From Casimicrobiaceae bacterium (GTDB lineage: Bacteria > Pseudomonadota > Gammaproteobacteria > Burkholderiales > Casimicrobiaceae): a stretch of 64,000 nucleotides of DNA. Of this stretch, positions 55,692 through 63,780 are shown piece by piece. The notes beneath the pieces are model-generated. The model worked only from the letters and a program-made list of their open reading frames with translations, was not told the origin of the DNA and did not search any database. A program made the translations under genes and the position numbers. The DNA is taken from assembly GCA_026646885.1 (NCBI GenBank), contig JAPKHK010000002.1, positions 424,381 through 488,380 on the forward strand. The letters run 5' to 3'. Within the stretch, counting starts at the first letter, position 1. Each line of letters opens with the position of its first letter.

Positions 55692-56906
55692 TCACGGCGG
55701 ACCGTATTGGCGGCGCCAATGGTAGAGCTGATGAGCAGCGAAGGCGTAGCCGGCCGGCAGGAGGTGCTCATCGTAGCTCCAATAGAGACGGTTTCCCCTC
55801 TCCTCGGAATCCCGGAAGTGTGGGGTCAGGTCAAGGAAGGGTATAGCCAGTGTATCGGCCGCGCGCGCGACCGCGGCCGCACCGGCCTGGTAAACCGGGC
55901 TGGTGAGCGACGGGGCATTGGGCTTGGAAAACTGCTGCCGGAAAGGGAGATAGTGGTCCGAAGCCTGTCCCGTTTGGGGAATGTAAGCGATGAAGAGTTT
56001 GGTATCGTGTTCGGCGAGCAGTCGCTTGACGGCTTCGAGCCAAGGCTGGGGGTCGAACGGATGCGGGAGGTACTTGGCAAATACATGCACCTCATCGACG
56101 TTGAAAGGGTTGAATCGACCCGCACGCATCGCCGCCGCAATTTCAGGCACGACGAATCGCTCAAATTCGGGGCTGTTGCTCGTCCAGGGGTTTGCCGGGT
56201 CGGGCACCGCAGCAAAAAAGCCGAACGGCCGCGTGTGCCAGGCACGCGCGAGCGGCTCCTTCTTGACGGTTTTCCTGATCACGCTGAATAGCCTGGGCGT
56301 CCAGGTATCGGTCTTTTTGCTCGGCAAGGGCGAGAGGGAAGGATTCGACAAGTCAAAATTTGCGCTCCCAAGCAAATCATTGGCGTGAAGGACGAGAAGC
56401 ACTTCGTCGGGAGCGGCGGCGGGCACGATATCGCGCAGGAGTCGCACGTACTCATCCAGGCCAGCGCCGCCAATCCCGAGGTTCCAGACCTCCAAGGCGG
56501 CTCCGGATTCAAGCGCGAGTCGTTCGTAGACGCGCGGTATCGACTCCTCCTCGCGTGCCAGGAAACCCTCGACCATGCTATCGCCAACCATCAATATGCG
56601 CTTTCCCCGCGTTTTGCTCGGTTCCCACTCGCGATCGCGAAAGCCATTCAGATTCAAGTAGTGCAGGGAGACCGCTTGATCGGGAGCCGACTCGAATCTG
56701 ATCGTTGCATGCCCGAGCGTGGCCTGGCCAAGCAGCGGGCCAGATACCGCTCGGGGCGAATAATTGATCCGGTCCAGGTGAGGAAAGGCCGATTGCGGGA
56801 ACAGGAGGCGTGCGCCAAACTCCGCCGCCAGGAACATGAGCAACGCCAGAGCAAGCCAGGCGCTTATCCGCACGCGGAACGAAGGAGGGCTATCGCGGCT
56901 GGTCAT
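55692..56906 (-). CDS. SGNH/GDSL-type hydrolase, membrane-anchored
   Basis: A 404-residue protein with one N-terminal hydrophobic helix (about residues 14-33) that should anchor it facing the periplasm. The SGNH block I is ILMVGDSMVEGF (catalytic Ser), block III is in LLVLHANDL (Asn) and a late DEHLLPAGY supplies the Asp/His pair. Members deacetylate or transfer acyl groups on polysaccharides. ATG 56906 gives a 12-base gap to the carbamoyltransferase stop; the in-frame GTG at 56918 directly abuts it. It is probably cotranscribed with that gene. Confidence 0.8.
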   Translation of the reverse strand: MTSRDSPPSFRVRISAWLALALLMFLAAEFGARLLFPQSAFPHLDRINYSPRAVSGPLLGQATLGHATIRFESAPDQAVSLHYLNLNGFRDREWEPSKTRGKRILMVGDSMVEGFLAREEESIPRVYERLALESGAALEVWNLGIGGAGLDEYVRLLRDIVPAAAPDEVLLVLHANDLLGSANFDLSNPSLSPLPSKKTDTWTPRLFSVIRKTVKKEPLARAWHTRPFGFFAAVPDPANPWTSNSPEFERFVVPEIAAAMRAGRFNPFNVDEVHVFAKYLPHPFDPQPWLEAVKRLLAEHDTKLFIAYIPQTGQASDHYLPFRQQFSKPNAPSLTSPVYQAGAAAVARAADTLAIPFLDLTPHFRDSEERGNRLYWSYDEHLLPAGYAFAAHQLYHWRRQYGPP

Positions 56907-56918
56907 CACCGTAATCAC

Positions 56919-58754
56919 TCAGTCCAGGGTAAACTCGCGAGGGCCGCTATGCCGCAGGCCAGCAGGTTGATCGCTTTTTCTCAAGTAGCAGTTGCCGACC
57001 ACCAAGACATCCACGCCGTTTCTCATGAAGCATCGGTATGCATCCTCTGGAGTCAGAACGGGTGGCTCTCCGCGCACATTGAAACTGGTGTTTACCAGCA
57101 CGGGGCAGCCGGTCAGTGCTTTGAAGGCGCTGATCAGACCGTGGAAGCGGGGGTTCACCTCCTTCTCGACGGTCTGAACGCGCGCGCTGCCGTCGACATG
57201 AGTCACCGCGGGGATTGAAGAGCGGCGCGCCTTGAGGCGGTCTATTCCGACCAGTTGAGTTTCCGCGGCGGACAGTGGAATTTGGTGCCGCTCGGCTACA
57301 TTCGCCACCATCAGCATGTAGGGACTCGGCACGTCCAGATCGAACCATTCCCTTGCATCTTCAGCTAGAACCGCCGGTGCGAAGGGCCTAAAGGACTCGC
57401 GGAACTTGACCTTCAGATTCAGGGTGGTCTGGGTTTCCTGAGAGCGCGGGTCGGCCACGATTGAACGATTTCCCAAGGCACGCGGGCCATATTCCGCGGC
57501 GCCCTGAAACCATCCGAGAGCGCGTCCGGCGGCGATTTCGGTGGCACTCTCGCGAAGCAACGTATCATCGGCAAGAACCTGAAAATTGGCGCCCGCAGCC
57601 CTTAGCCGAGCCTCGACCTCTTCCTGCGAATACGCTGGGCCTAGCAGCCCCCCGCGCATCTGGTCGCGCGAAGTCGGAACCTGCCTCGGTTGGTTCAGGG
57701 TCAAGTGATGCAGCGCATAGGCGGCTCCCAAAGCTCCTCCGGCGTCGCCGGCAGCTGGTTGAATCCACACCCGCTTGAAATGGTTGGCGCGTTGGATCTT
57801 TCCATTGGCGACACAATTCAGTGCAACGCCACCCGCGAGGCAAAGATTGGGTAGTCCGGTTTCCTGGGCGATTGATCCGGTCAGGCGCAGCAGCACCTCC
57901 TCGGTAACCGCCTGAATCGACGCAGCCAAATCCATGTGGCGCTGGGTCAGCGGCTCCTCCTCCTTTCGCGCAGGCCCTCCGAATAGGCGCGCGAAAGCCT
58001 CATTGGTCATGGTCAGGCCGGCACAGTAGTCGAAGTAATCGAGATTCAAGCGGAAAGACCCGTCGGGTTTAACATCGATCAAGTGCTCTCGAATGAGGCC
58101 GACATACCTTGCTTCCCCATATGGGGCGAGGCCCATCAATTTGTATTCGCCGCTATTTACGCGAAAGCCACAGTAATAGGTGAATGCGGAGTAGAGCAAA
58201 CCGAGCGAATGAGGAAAGTGGATTTCCCTTTCAATTTGGACCGTGTTGCCGCGACCTATGGCATAGGAAGTGGTTGCCCATTCTCCAACCCCGTCGAGCG
58301 TCAAGACGGCGGCTTCGTCAAATGGCGATGGAAAAAACGCGCTTGCTGCGTGGCTCAAGTGATGTTCACTGAAGAAGAGGCGATCGTCCCAGGCTACGGA
58401 CTTGTCAAAGCCGCGCAGTTCGGAAACCAGCAAGTCCTTGAGAAAGAGCTTCTCACGCAGCCATACCGGAACGGCCATGCTGAATGAGCGAAATCCGCGC
58501 GGCGCGAATGCCAGATAGGTCTCGAGAAGGCGCTCGAATTTGAGGAACGGCTTGTCGTAAAACACTACATGGTCGATTGCGTGCGGCTCGATCTGCGCCG
58601 TCGCCAAGCACCAGCGGATCGCCGCGTGAGGAAGCCGAGCATCATGCTTGATGCGGGAGAAGCGCTCCTCGTGGGCGGCCGCAACGATGACACCATCGCG
58701 CAGCAGCACTGCCGCGCTATCGTGGTAAAGAGCCGACAGACCAAGGATGATCAC
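56919..58754 (-). CDS. O-carbamoyltransferase of the NodU/CmcH/SxtI family
   Basis: A 611-residue enzyme that transfers the carbamoyl group of carbamoyl phosphate, through carbamoyl-adenylate, to a hydroxyl of a sugar or metabolite. The N-terminal Kae1-like domain has SEHHLSHAASAFFPSPF (metal-binding histidines), LTLDGVGEWATTS, SGEYKLMGLAPYGE and CLAGGVALNCVANG. The YrdC-like C-terminal domain has AAEYGPRALGNRSIVADPR, KFRESFRPFAPAVL and VLVNTSFNVRGEP. GTG 58754 gives the conserved start VIILGLSALYHDSAAVLL; the open frame to 59000 overlaps DUF5989 antisense to nothing and is rejected. Partner genes lie 14 bases upstream. Confidence 0.92.
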   Translation of the reverse strand: MIILGLSALYHDSAAVLLRDGVIVAAAHEERFSRIKHDARLPHAAIRWCLATAQIEPHAIDHVVFYDKPFLKFERLLETYLAFAPRGFRSFSMAVPVWLREKLFLKDLLVSELRGFDKSVAWDDRLFFSEHHLSHAASAFFPSPFDEAAVLTLDGVGEWATTSYAIGRGNTVQIEREIHFPHSLGLLYSAFTYYCGFRVNSGEYKLMGLAPYGEARYVGLIREHLIDVKPDGSFRLNLDYFDYCAGLTMTNEAFARLFGGPARKEEEPLTQRHMDLAASIQAVTEEVLLRLTGSIAQETGLPNLCLAGGVALNCVANGKIQRANHFKRVWIQPAAGDAGGALGAAYALHHLTLNQPRQVPTSRDQMRGGLLGPAYSQEEVEARLRAAGANFQVLADDTLLRESATEIAAGRALGWFQGAAEYGPRALGNRSIVADPRSQETQTTLNLKVKFRESFRPFAPAVLAEDAREWFDLDVPSPYMLMVANVAERHQIPLSAAETQLVGIDRLKARRSSIPAVTHVDGSARVQTVEKEVNPRFHGLISAFKALTGCPVLVNTSFNVRGEPPVLTPEDAYRCFMRNGVDVLVVGNCYLRKSDQPAGLRHSGPREFTLD

Positions 58755-58768
58755 TTCGCCGCTTGATT

Positions 58769-58918
58769 TCAGAAGATCGTATAAATGAACGGTGCGACGA
58801 CGGAACCCTGGGAGAGCACGATCAAGACGCCGAGCAGTGCCATGATGAGCAGGATGGGCAACAGAACGTACTTGCGCCGCGAGCGCATGTAGCCCCACAG
58901 ATCTCGCAAGAACGACAT
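58769..58918 (-). CDS. DUF5989-type small membrane protein
   Basis: A 49-residue gene too short for most ORF cut-offs. The protein starts MSFLRDLWGYMRSRRKYVLL, has one hydrophobic helix (about residues 18-36) and ends SQGSVVAPFIYTIF. The aromatic/basic N-terminus, single helix and conserved SxVAPFIYTIF-like tail fit DUF5989, a family found next to carbamoyltransferases and SxtJ-like proteins. It lies 2 bases after the SxtJ-like stop and 14 before the carbamoyltransferase start, so the three are one operon. A role as membrane adaptor is inference. Confidence 0.85.
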   Translation of the reverse strand: MSFLRDLWGYMRSRRKYVLLPILLIMALLGVLIVLSQGSVVAPFIYTIF

Positions 58919-58920
58919 GA

Positions 58921-59340
58921 CTAGTATGGGTCCTTGAGGGACGCGCCGACCGGCCCGGGGGGCGTGCGCCGTATCCAGTAGGTGGCAAGCAGCGGCTCAA
59001 ACGACCGCTCGATGACGGGCCTTCGCCCCAAGGCCCGCACGAGCCAACCGATAGGAGTGAACACGACGAAGAACAGCAGGCCCAATGCTATGGGGGGCAA
59101 GACCATCGCTAGAAGATCACCCAGCCGCAACCAGAGCCGGGTGGCGCCACTCAGGGTAACGGGGGCCGCCAGAGCGAGAAACAGCGCCAGCGCGGCAAAG
59201 AGTATTGCCCATTTGCGCAACGGATTGCCCGAAAACACCGGAAAGATGCCGATGGTAAAAAGAACTCCCGCAAGCAGGAAGCCGAATTCTCGGACGGGCA
59301 GTTTCTTATGGACTGGAAAAACCGGACGGTTCTCGTGCAT
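58921..59340 (-). CDS. SxtJ-family membrane protein
   Basis: A 139-residue protein with about three hydrophobic segments (residues 16-37, 43-60 and 76-98). The features VREFGFLLAGVLFTIGIFP, then LRKWAILFAALALFLAL, and PIGWLVRALGRRPV with the ending WIRRTPPGP are typical of SxtJ-like proteins. These were first noted beside the carbamoyltransferase SxtI in saxitoxin clusters and are of unknown biochemical role. ATG 59340 is chosen; the frame to 59400 adds an unlikely basic stretch. First gene of the carbamoyltransferase operon. Confidence 0.82.
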   Translation of the reverse strand: MHENRPVFPVHKKLPVREFGFLLAGVLFTIGIFPVFSGNPLRKWAILFAALALFLALAAPVTLSGATRLWLRLGDLLAMVLPPIALGLLFFVVFTPIGWLVRALGRRPVIERSFEPLLATYWIRRTPPGPVGASLKDPY

Positions 59341-59694
59341 ACACGCTGGGGAATAGGCGACTGGCAACGCAACTCGCCGGAATTTTAACCTATCCTGCAA
59401 CCGCGGTCATGAATGATCCGTTCATGGCGCGGCAAGCGGTTCTGCTCCAATGCCGGCCGAGCCGCAATCGAGCTCCCGTGGTCGATGCCGGCGACGCGAA
59501 ATGGCCTCCGCCGATTCTATAGCCGCGGCTGTTCCACTGGAGGGCTCCGCCCGGCACGGCGAATTTGTGCCGATTTTCCCCGCTTTTTCGTTCGACTGCG
59601 TGTTCCTGGACTTGAGATACTGTCCCTGGTCCGTAGGGCACGAGTCCGCTCAAGGACGGTTTTGCTCCTATTCAATCACTCGTCGGAGGAATTC
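59341..59694. other. Divergent intergenic region with promoters
   Basis: About 354 bases between the leftward SxtJ operon and the rightward beta-helix gene, without a coding frame I believe. It holds a candidate promoter for the SxtJ operon (59382-59410). A good ribosome-binding site for the beta-helix gene (CGGAGGA, 59684-59690) lies at its right end. I could not identify a clear sigma-70 pair for the rightward gene. Confidence 0.5.
59382..59410 (-). promoter_or_regulatory. Candidate sigma-70 promoter of the SxtJ-carbamoyltransferase operon
   Basis: On the minus strand ATGACC (4 of 6 to TTGACA, 59410-59405) is followed after exactly 17 bases by TAAAAT (5 of 6 to TATAAT, 59387-59382). It would start transcription about 35 bases before the SxtJ-like ATG at 59340. 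Confidence 0.45.
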
Positions 59695-60705
59695 ATGCAG
59701 TCGATCGTCAAATCCGTGGTAGTCCTTGCCTGTGTCATGCCATTCGCCGCCCAGGCGGCTCAGCGCACTTTTGTATCGATCGCGGGCAGCGATGGAAACG
59801 TCGCCTCGAATTGCAGCACATCAGCGCCGTGCAGGGGCTTTTCCGCGGCCTTGACGGTCACCGATGCGGGCGGTGAAATCGTTGTCCTGAACTCTGGCGG
59901 CTATGGCCCCGTGACCATCGACAAGAATGTCGCGATCACGGCCCCCGCGGGCGTCTATGCCGGCATCTCCGTCATCAGTTCATCGACCAATGGCATTTCC
60001 ATTGCAACTGCGGGCGTGGAAGTCGTGCTGCGTGGCATTGCCATCAACAATTTGGCGGACAGCACCAACGGCATTCTGCTCAGCGACGGGGCCAAGCTCA
60101 CGCTAGAGCGGTGCAGTATCACAGGATTCTCGTCTAGCGGCTACAGCGGCTTGCAGGTGCGAACCGCGGCGCAAGTCCAGGTCACGGACTCATTTTTTCA
60201 GGGCAACTACAACGGAGTGCATTTGAGTAACGGTGCTTCGGGAACCATTGCCCGCTCGGTCTTTTCCGGGCATGGCTATACGGCTGTGTTGGCAGACAAT
60301 CAGTTCGATACCGCCAGCGCGACGACGACCGCGCACATCGTCGACACCGTGGCGACCCAGAACGAGCGTGCCTACCGAGTGGCGGGAAGCTACTCCGGGA
60401 GCATCGCGCGGATGACAATTTCCGGCTCGGTGGGATCGAAAAGCACCAGCAATGGGCTTTCCGTGGTCGCGACGACCGGATCTGCGCAGGCGGTCGTGAA
60501 CAACAGCACGCTTGCTGAAAACCTCTTCGGCATTTACGCCAACGGCGCGAATGCCAAGGTGACGATTTCCGGAAATACCATCGCCCACAATAGCACGGGG
60601 GTGGCGCAAACGAATTCCTCGGTCATCGAGTCGGCTGGAAACAACGCGGTGAGGGATAATACGTCCAATACCTCGGGCACGATTACCACGTTTGGAGCGA
60701 CCTGA
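59695..60705 (+). CDS. Secreted right-handed beta-helix protein
   Basis: A 336-residue protein with signal peptide MQSIVKSVVVLACVMPFAAQA. The mature part begins RTFVSIAGSDGN...C...APCRGF, with two cysteines likely bridged. It then has repeated short beta-rungs (GIAINNLADSTNGILLSDGA, QVTDSFFQGNYNGVHLSNGA), the pattern of a parallel beta-helix rich in Ser, Thr, Asn and Gly. The start motif and rung pattern match the C-terminal domain of the GH44 enzyme at 12966. No catalytic acids stand out, so binding or structural function is likelier. Strong ribosome-binding site CGGAGGA. Confidence 0.8.
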   Translation: MQSIVKSVVVLACVMPFAAQAAQRTFVSIAGSDGNVASNCSTSAPCRGFSAALTVTDAGGEIVVLNSGGYGPVTIDKNVAITAPAGVYAGISVISSSTNGISIATAGVEVVLRGIAINNLADSTNGILLSDGAKLTLERCSITGFSSSGYSGLQVRTAAQVQVTDSFFQGNYNGVHLSNGASGTIARSVFSGHGYTAVLADNQFDTASATTTAHIVDTVATQNERAYRVAGSYSGSIARMTISGSVGSKSTSNGLSVVATTGSAQAVVNNSTLAENLFGIYANGANAKVTISGNTIAHNSTGVAQTNSSVIESAGNNAVRDNTSNTSGTITTFGAT

Positions 60706-60831
60706 TCCGGGAGGGGAGCGGGAAGTGACGGCCGAAACAGGAAGTCTGCGGTTTTGAGCCGCGGCAGCACCTCGGCCAATGGGGTTGCGCAGGAGCGAGG
60801 GCAGCTGAGGGGCGCCAGAAATCGGTGGAGT

Positions 60832-60860
60832 CGCCACCCGTCCACGAAGGCCGGGTGGCG
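60832..60860. terminator. 9-bp hairpin between convergent beta-helix and ridA genes
   Basis: CGCCACCCG and CGGGTGGCG form a perfect 9-bp stem with an 11-base loop in the 205-base convergent gap. No T-run follows directly on either strand, so the terminator role rests on placement. Confidence 0.4.
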
Positions 60861-60910
60861 ATGCCCCCTAATGGGCGCTCCCTCTTTCTCTCAGGTGCGC
60901 GGCACCACGC

Positions 60911-61309
60911 TCAGTCTGGCAACATCGCCGTCACTTCGATTTCTACTTTGGCGCCGACTTCCACGAGGCCGGCCACCTGCACCGCGGTCATGGCGATGCC
61001 GTAGTTGCCGATCAGTTCCTTAAAGACTCTGCCGATGTCGCGATTGGCGGCCATGTATTCGTCTTTGTCGGTGACGTACCAGGTCATGCGCATGATGTGC
61101 TCGGGCTTAGCACCGGCTTCGGCGAGGATGGCGACGACGTTGCCGAGCGCTTGCCGCACCTGGGCGACGAAATCATCGGAGACCACTTCGCAGCGCTCAT
61201 CCCAGCCCACTTGCCCGGCGACGAAAATCATTTGCCCACGGCCAGCGACGCCATTGGCGTAACCTTTGGGCCGGGGCCAGGTGGGAGGTTGCAGAACTTG
61301 TTTGGACAT
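60911..61309 (-). CDS. RidA-family protein
   Basis: A 132-residue trimeric-fold RidA/YjgF protein. Family blocks are GQMIFVAGQVGWDE, QVRQALGNVVAILAEAGA and VGAKVEIEVTAMLPD. Classical RidA hydrolyses reactive enamine/imine intermediates; the key arginine of true RidA, expected in the last block, is not clearly present, so this is a sub-family member. It lies in the direction of the acyl-CoA dehydrogenase and enoyl-CoA hydratase genes, as in some aminobenzoate-degradation operons, where such proteins help remove the amino group. Confidence 0.85.
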   Translation of the reverse strand: MSKQVLQPPTWPRPKGYANGVAGRGQMIFVAGQVGWDERCEVVSDDFVAQVRQALGNVVAILAEAGAKPEHIMRMTWYVTDKDEYMAANRDIGRVFKELIGNYGIAMTAVQVAGLVEVGAKVEIEVTAMLPD

Positions 61310-61340
61310 GGTGTTTTTGCTCCTTGGGGTTGTGGTGGGG

Positions 61341-61445
61341 CTAGGGGCTAGAAACTAGTGTCTAGAAACTAGAGACTAGGGGCTAGAGACTAGAGACTAG
61401 GGGCTAGAAACTAGTCTCTTGAAACTAGTTTCTTGAAACTAGTTC
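61341..61445. repeat. Fifteen-unit 7-bp tandem repeat (CTAG/CTTG + NNN)
   Basis: Starting at 61341 the sequence is an unbroken series of 15 heptamers: CTAG followed by GGG, AAA, TGT, AAA, AGA, GGG, AGA, AGA, GGG, AAA, TCT; then CTTGAAA, CTAGTTT, CTTGAAA and CTAGTTC. CTAG is normally one of the rarest tetramers in bacterial DNA. The right third lies inside the 3' end of the acyl-CoA dehydrogenase gene and supplies its TAG stop (61411-61413). The rest fills the gap to ridA. Confidence 0.9.
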
Positions 61446-62592
61446 TGAGCGCCTCGCGGCCGATGATCAACTGTTGCACTTCGCTGGCGCCTTCGTAAAT
61501 GCGCAGGGCGCGAATTTCGCGATAAAGTCGCTCCGGCGCCTGGCCGCGGGTGACGCCCAGGCCGCCAAAAATCTGCACTGCCTCGTCGATGGTTCTTTGC
61601 GCTTCTTCGGTGGCGTAGAGTTTGGCCATGGCGGCTTCCCGCGTCACCTTCCGTCCGCGGTCGCGCTCCCAGGCGGCGCGGTAAGTGAGCAGGGCCGCGG
61701 CGTCGAGGCGCAAGGCCATTTGCGCAAGCTTGGCCTGGGTGAGCTGAAAGTCGGCCAAGCGTTGGCCAAACATCTGGCGTTCGTCGCATCGCGCCAAGGC
61801 GGCTTCGAAAGCGGCGCGGGCGAAGCCGTTGGCGGCGGCGGCCACCGAGCTGCGGAAAATATCCAGCGTGCGCATGGCGAGCTTGAAGCCCTCACCCGGC
61901 GCACCCAGAAGCTGGGTGAGCGGCACGCGGCAGTTCTTGAACACGAGGCGCGCCAAAGGGTGAGGCGCAATGACTTCGATGCGCTCGGCAATGGCGAGGC
62001 CGGGCCTGTCGGCATCGACGATGCATGCCGAAAGCCCGCGGGTTCCGGGCAAATCTTCGGTGCGCAGAAAGAGTACGTAGAAATCGGCGATGCCACCATT
62101 GGAAATCCAGGTCTTTTCTCCATCGATGACGATGACGTCGCTTTCGATGCGACCACGGCAGGAGAGGGCGGCGACATCCGAGCCCGCCTCAGGCTCCGAC
62201 AGGGCAAAGGCGGCAATCGCCTCGCCGCGGGCCACGCGGGGCAAATAGCGCGCTTGCTGCGCTTCGGTGCCGGCCAGAGAAATGGCCCCCGAACCTAAAC
62301 CTTGCATGGCGAAGGCAAAGTCGGCCAGGCCATGATGACGGGCCAGGGTTTCGCGCAGCAAACACAAGCTGCGGCTATCCAGCGTATCGGCGAGCCCCCC
62401 CCAGCGCGTGCCGGCGACACAGGCTCTGAGCCAGCCCGCTTCGCCCAGTGACCGCACCCAGGCGCGGCATTGGCCGTCGACATCGTCTTCGTTATGACGC
62501 GGGGTTTGTGGCGCGAGCCAAGCGGCCACGCCCGCGGCAAGTTGGCGATGGCGCGGCTCGAAAAACGGCCAGTCGAGATAAGGCAGCGCCAT
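61411..62592 (-). CDS. Acyl-CoA dehydrogenase
   Basis: A 393-residue FAD enzyme that forms a 2,3-enoyl-CoA. Motifs in order are [20 protein letters not shown] (FAD/substrate binding), [20 protein letters not shown] and the C-terminal [20 protein letters not shown] and [15 protein letters not shown]. The catalytic base is probably in IYEGASE. The C-terminus SFKKLVSRD and stop are encoded by the 7-bp repeat array, so they may vary. ATG 62592 follows the enoyl-CoA hydratase stop by 2 bases. Substrate is likely a short or aromatic-derived acyl-CoA. Confidence 0.88.
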   Translation of the reverse strand: MALPYLDWPFFEPRHRQLAAGVAAWLAPQTPRHNEDDVDGQCRAWVRSLGEAGWLRACVAGTRWGGLADTLDSRSLCLLRETLARHHGLADFAFAMQGLGSGAISLAGTEAQQARYLPRVARGEAIAAFALSEPEAGSDVAALSCRGRIESDVIVIDGEKTWISNGGIADFYVLFLRTEDLPGTRGLSACIVDADRPGLAIAERIEVIAPHPLARLVFKNCRVPLTQLLGAPGEGFKLAMRTLDIFRSSVAAAANGFARAAFEAALARCDERQMFGQRLADFQLTQAKLAQMALRLDAAALLTYRAAWERDRGRKVTREAAMAKLYATEEAQRTIDEAVQIFGGLGVTRGQAPERLYREIRALRIYEGASEVQQLIIGREALRTSFKKLVSRD

Positions 62593-62594
62593 GT

Positions 62595-63446
62595 TCAATT
62601 GCCCTTGAACTCGGGTTTGCGCTTGGCAGCGAAAGCTTCGTAGGCGCGGCGGAAGTCGCCGGTGGCCATACACAACGCCTGGGTTTGCGCCTCGGCTTCG
62701 ATGGCTTCATCGATGCCCATGGTCCACTCTTGATGTAACATGGTTTTGGTGAGGCCATGCGCAAAAGTCGGGCCGCTGGCCAATTCGCATGCCAGGGCAT
62801 GCGTGTCGGCAAGCAACTGTTCCGGCGCGACGAGGCGGTTGAAGAAACCCCAACCTGCCGCTTCTTCGCCGCTCATGGCGCGGCCGGAAAGCAGAAGTTC
62901 GGTGGCGCGGCCTTGGCCGATCACCCGCGGCAGGAGGTTGCAGGCCCCCATGTCGCAGCCGGCAAGCCCCACGCGGCTGAAAAGAAAGGCCGTCTTGCTG
63001 CGCGTCGTGCCCAGACGCAAGTCGGCGGCCAGCGCCAGCATGGCGCCAGCACCGGCGCAGATGCCATCGACCGCGGCGATCACCGGCTGCGGGCAGTGTT
63101 TGATTGCTTTCACCACGTCCCCGGTCATCCGCGTGAACATCAAGAGTTCGGGCATGGGCAGGTCGATGAGCGGGCCGATGATTTCGAACACGTCGCCGCC
63201 GGAACAGAAGTTCTCTCCGGCGCCAGTGAGCACCACGGCTTTGATGTCGGTGGCAAAGCGCAGGCGGGTGAACAGGTCACGCAGTTCGGCGTAGGACGCG
63301 AAGGTGAGCGGGTTCTTGCGCTCCGGACGATTGAGCGTCACCGTCGCCACGGCACCATCGACCTGCCAGAGAAAATGTCGGGCGCGGTAGTCGGCCGCGG
63401 TGGTGGTGTTGCCGGCAAGAAGTTGCGGATCGGCGGCCTTGTTCAT
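62595..63446 (-). CDS. Enoyl-CoA hydratase/isomerase family protein
   Basis: A 283-residue crotonase-fold protein. The CoA oxyanion loop is [15 protein letters not shown], and the second block is [42 protein letters not shown] is the region that bears the catalytic glutamates in hydratases, here with Gly/Asp in place of the usual second Glu. Activity could be hydration, isomerisation or ring/C-C cleavage. It lies 2 bases before the acyl-CoA dehydrogenase start and after the 111-bp repeats, downstream of a MarR gene. One catabolic operon is inferred. Confidence 0.85.
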   Translation of the reverse strand: MNKAADPQLLAGNTTTAADYRARHFLWQVDGAVATVTLNRPERKNPLTFASYAELRDLFTRLRFATDIKAVVLTGAGENFCSGGDVFEIIGPLIDLPMPELLMFTRMTGDVVKAIKHCPQPVIAAVDGICAGAGAMLALAADLRLGTTRSKTAFLFSRVGLAGCDMGACNLLPRVIGQGRATELLLSGRAMSGEEAAGWGFFNRLVAPEQLLADTHALACELASGPTFAHGLTKTMLHQEWTMGIDEAIEAEAQTQALCMATGDFRRAYEAFAAKRKPEFKGN

Positions 63447-63447
63447 A

Positions 63448-63780
63448 GTGGACCTTCCCCCCGTCCCCCTTCCTGGGGAAGGGGGCGAGTACGGTTCGCG
63501 GGCGGCGCCCGCTCCGGTAATTGGCTTGCGCGCCCTTGGGGCGGCCCGGCGGGCGGCCGTGGACCTTCCCCCCGTCCCCCTTCCTGGGGAAGGGGGCGAG
63601 TACGGTTCGCGGGCTGCGCCCGCTCCGGTAATAGGCTTGCGCGCCCTTGGGGCGGCCCGGCGGGCGGCCGTGGGCCTTCCCCCCGTCCCCCTTCCCGGGG
63701 AAGGGGGCGAGTACGGTTCGCGGGCTGCGCCCGCTCCGGTAATTGGTTTGCGCGCCCTTGGGGCGGCCCGGCGGGCGTGC
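63448..63780. repeat. Three tandem 111-bp direct repeats with internal hairpins
   Basis: Units start at 63448, 63559 and 63670, exactly 111 bases apart, and differ at only a few positions. Each contains CCCCCTTCC-NNN-GGAAGGGGG (9-bp stem) and GCGGGC-NNC/NGC-GCCCGC (6-bp stem). The array fills the whole space between the enoyl-CoA hydratase and marR genes. Because 111 is divisible by 3, the array translates as Pro/Arg/Gly repeats, which I regard as non-coding. The hairpins suggest a REP-like intergenic element. Confidence 0.88.

Noticed and set aside
61341-61445. CRISPR or integron-like repeats
   Set aside because: The unit is only 7 bp with no unique spacers, so it is a microsatellite.
63448-63780. 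CRISPR array
   Set aside because: Units are 111 bp, adjoin without variable spacers, and contain strong hairpins; no cas gene is near.
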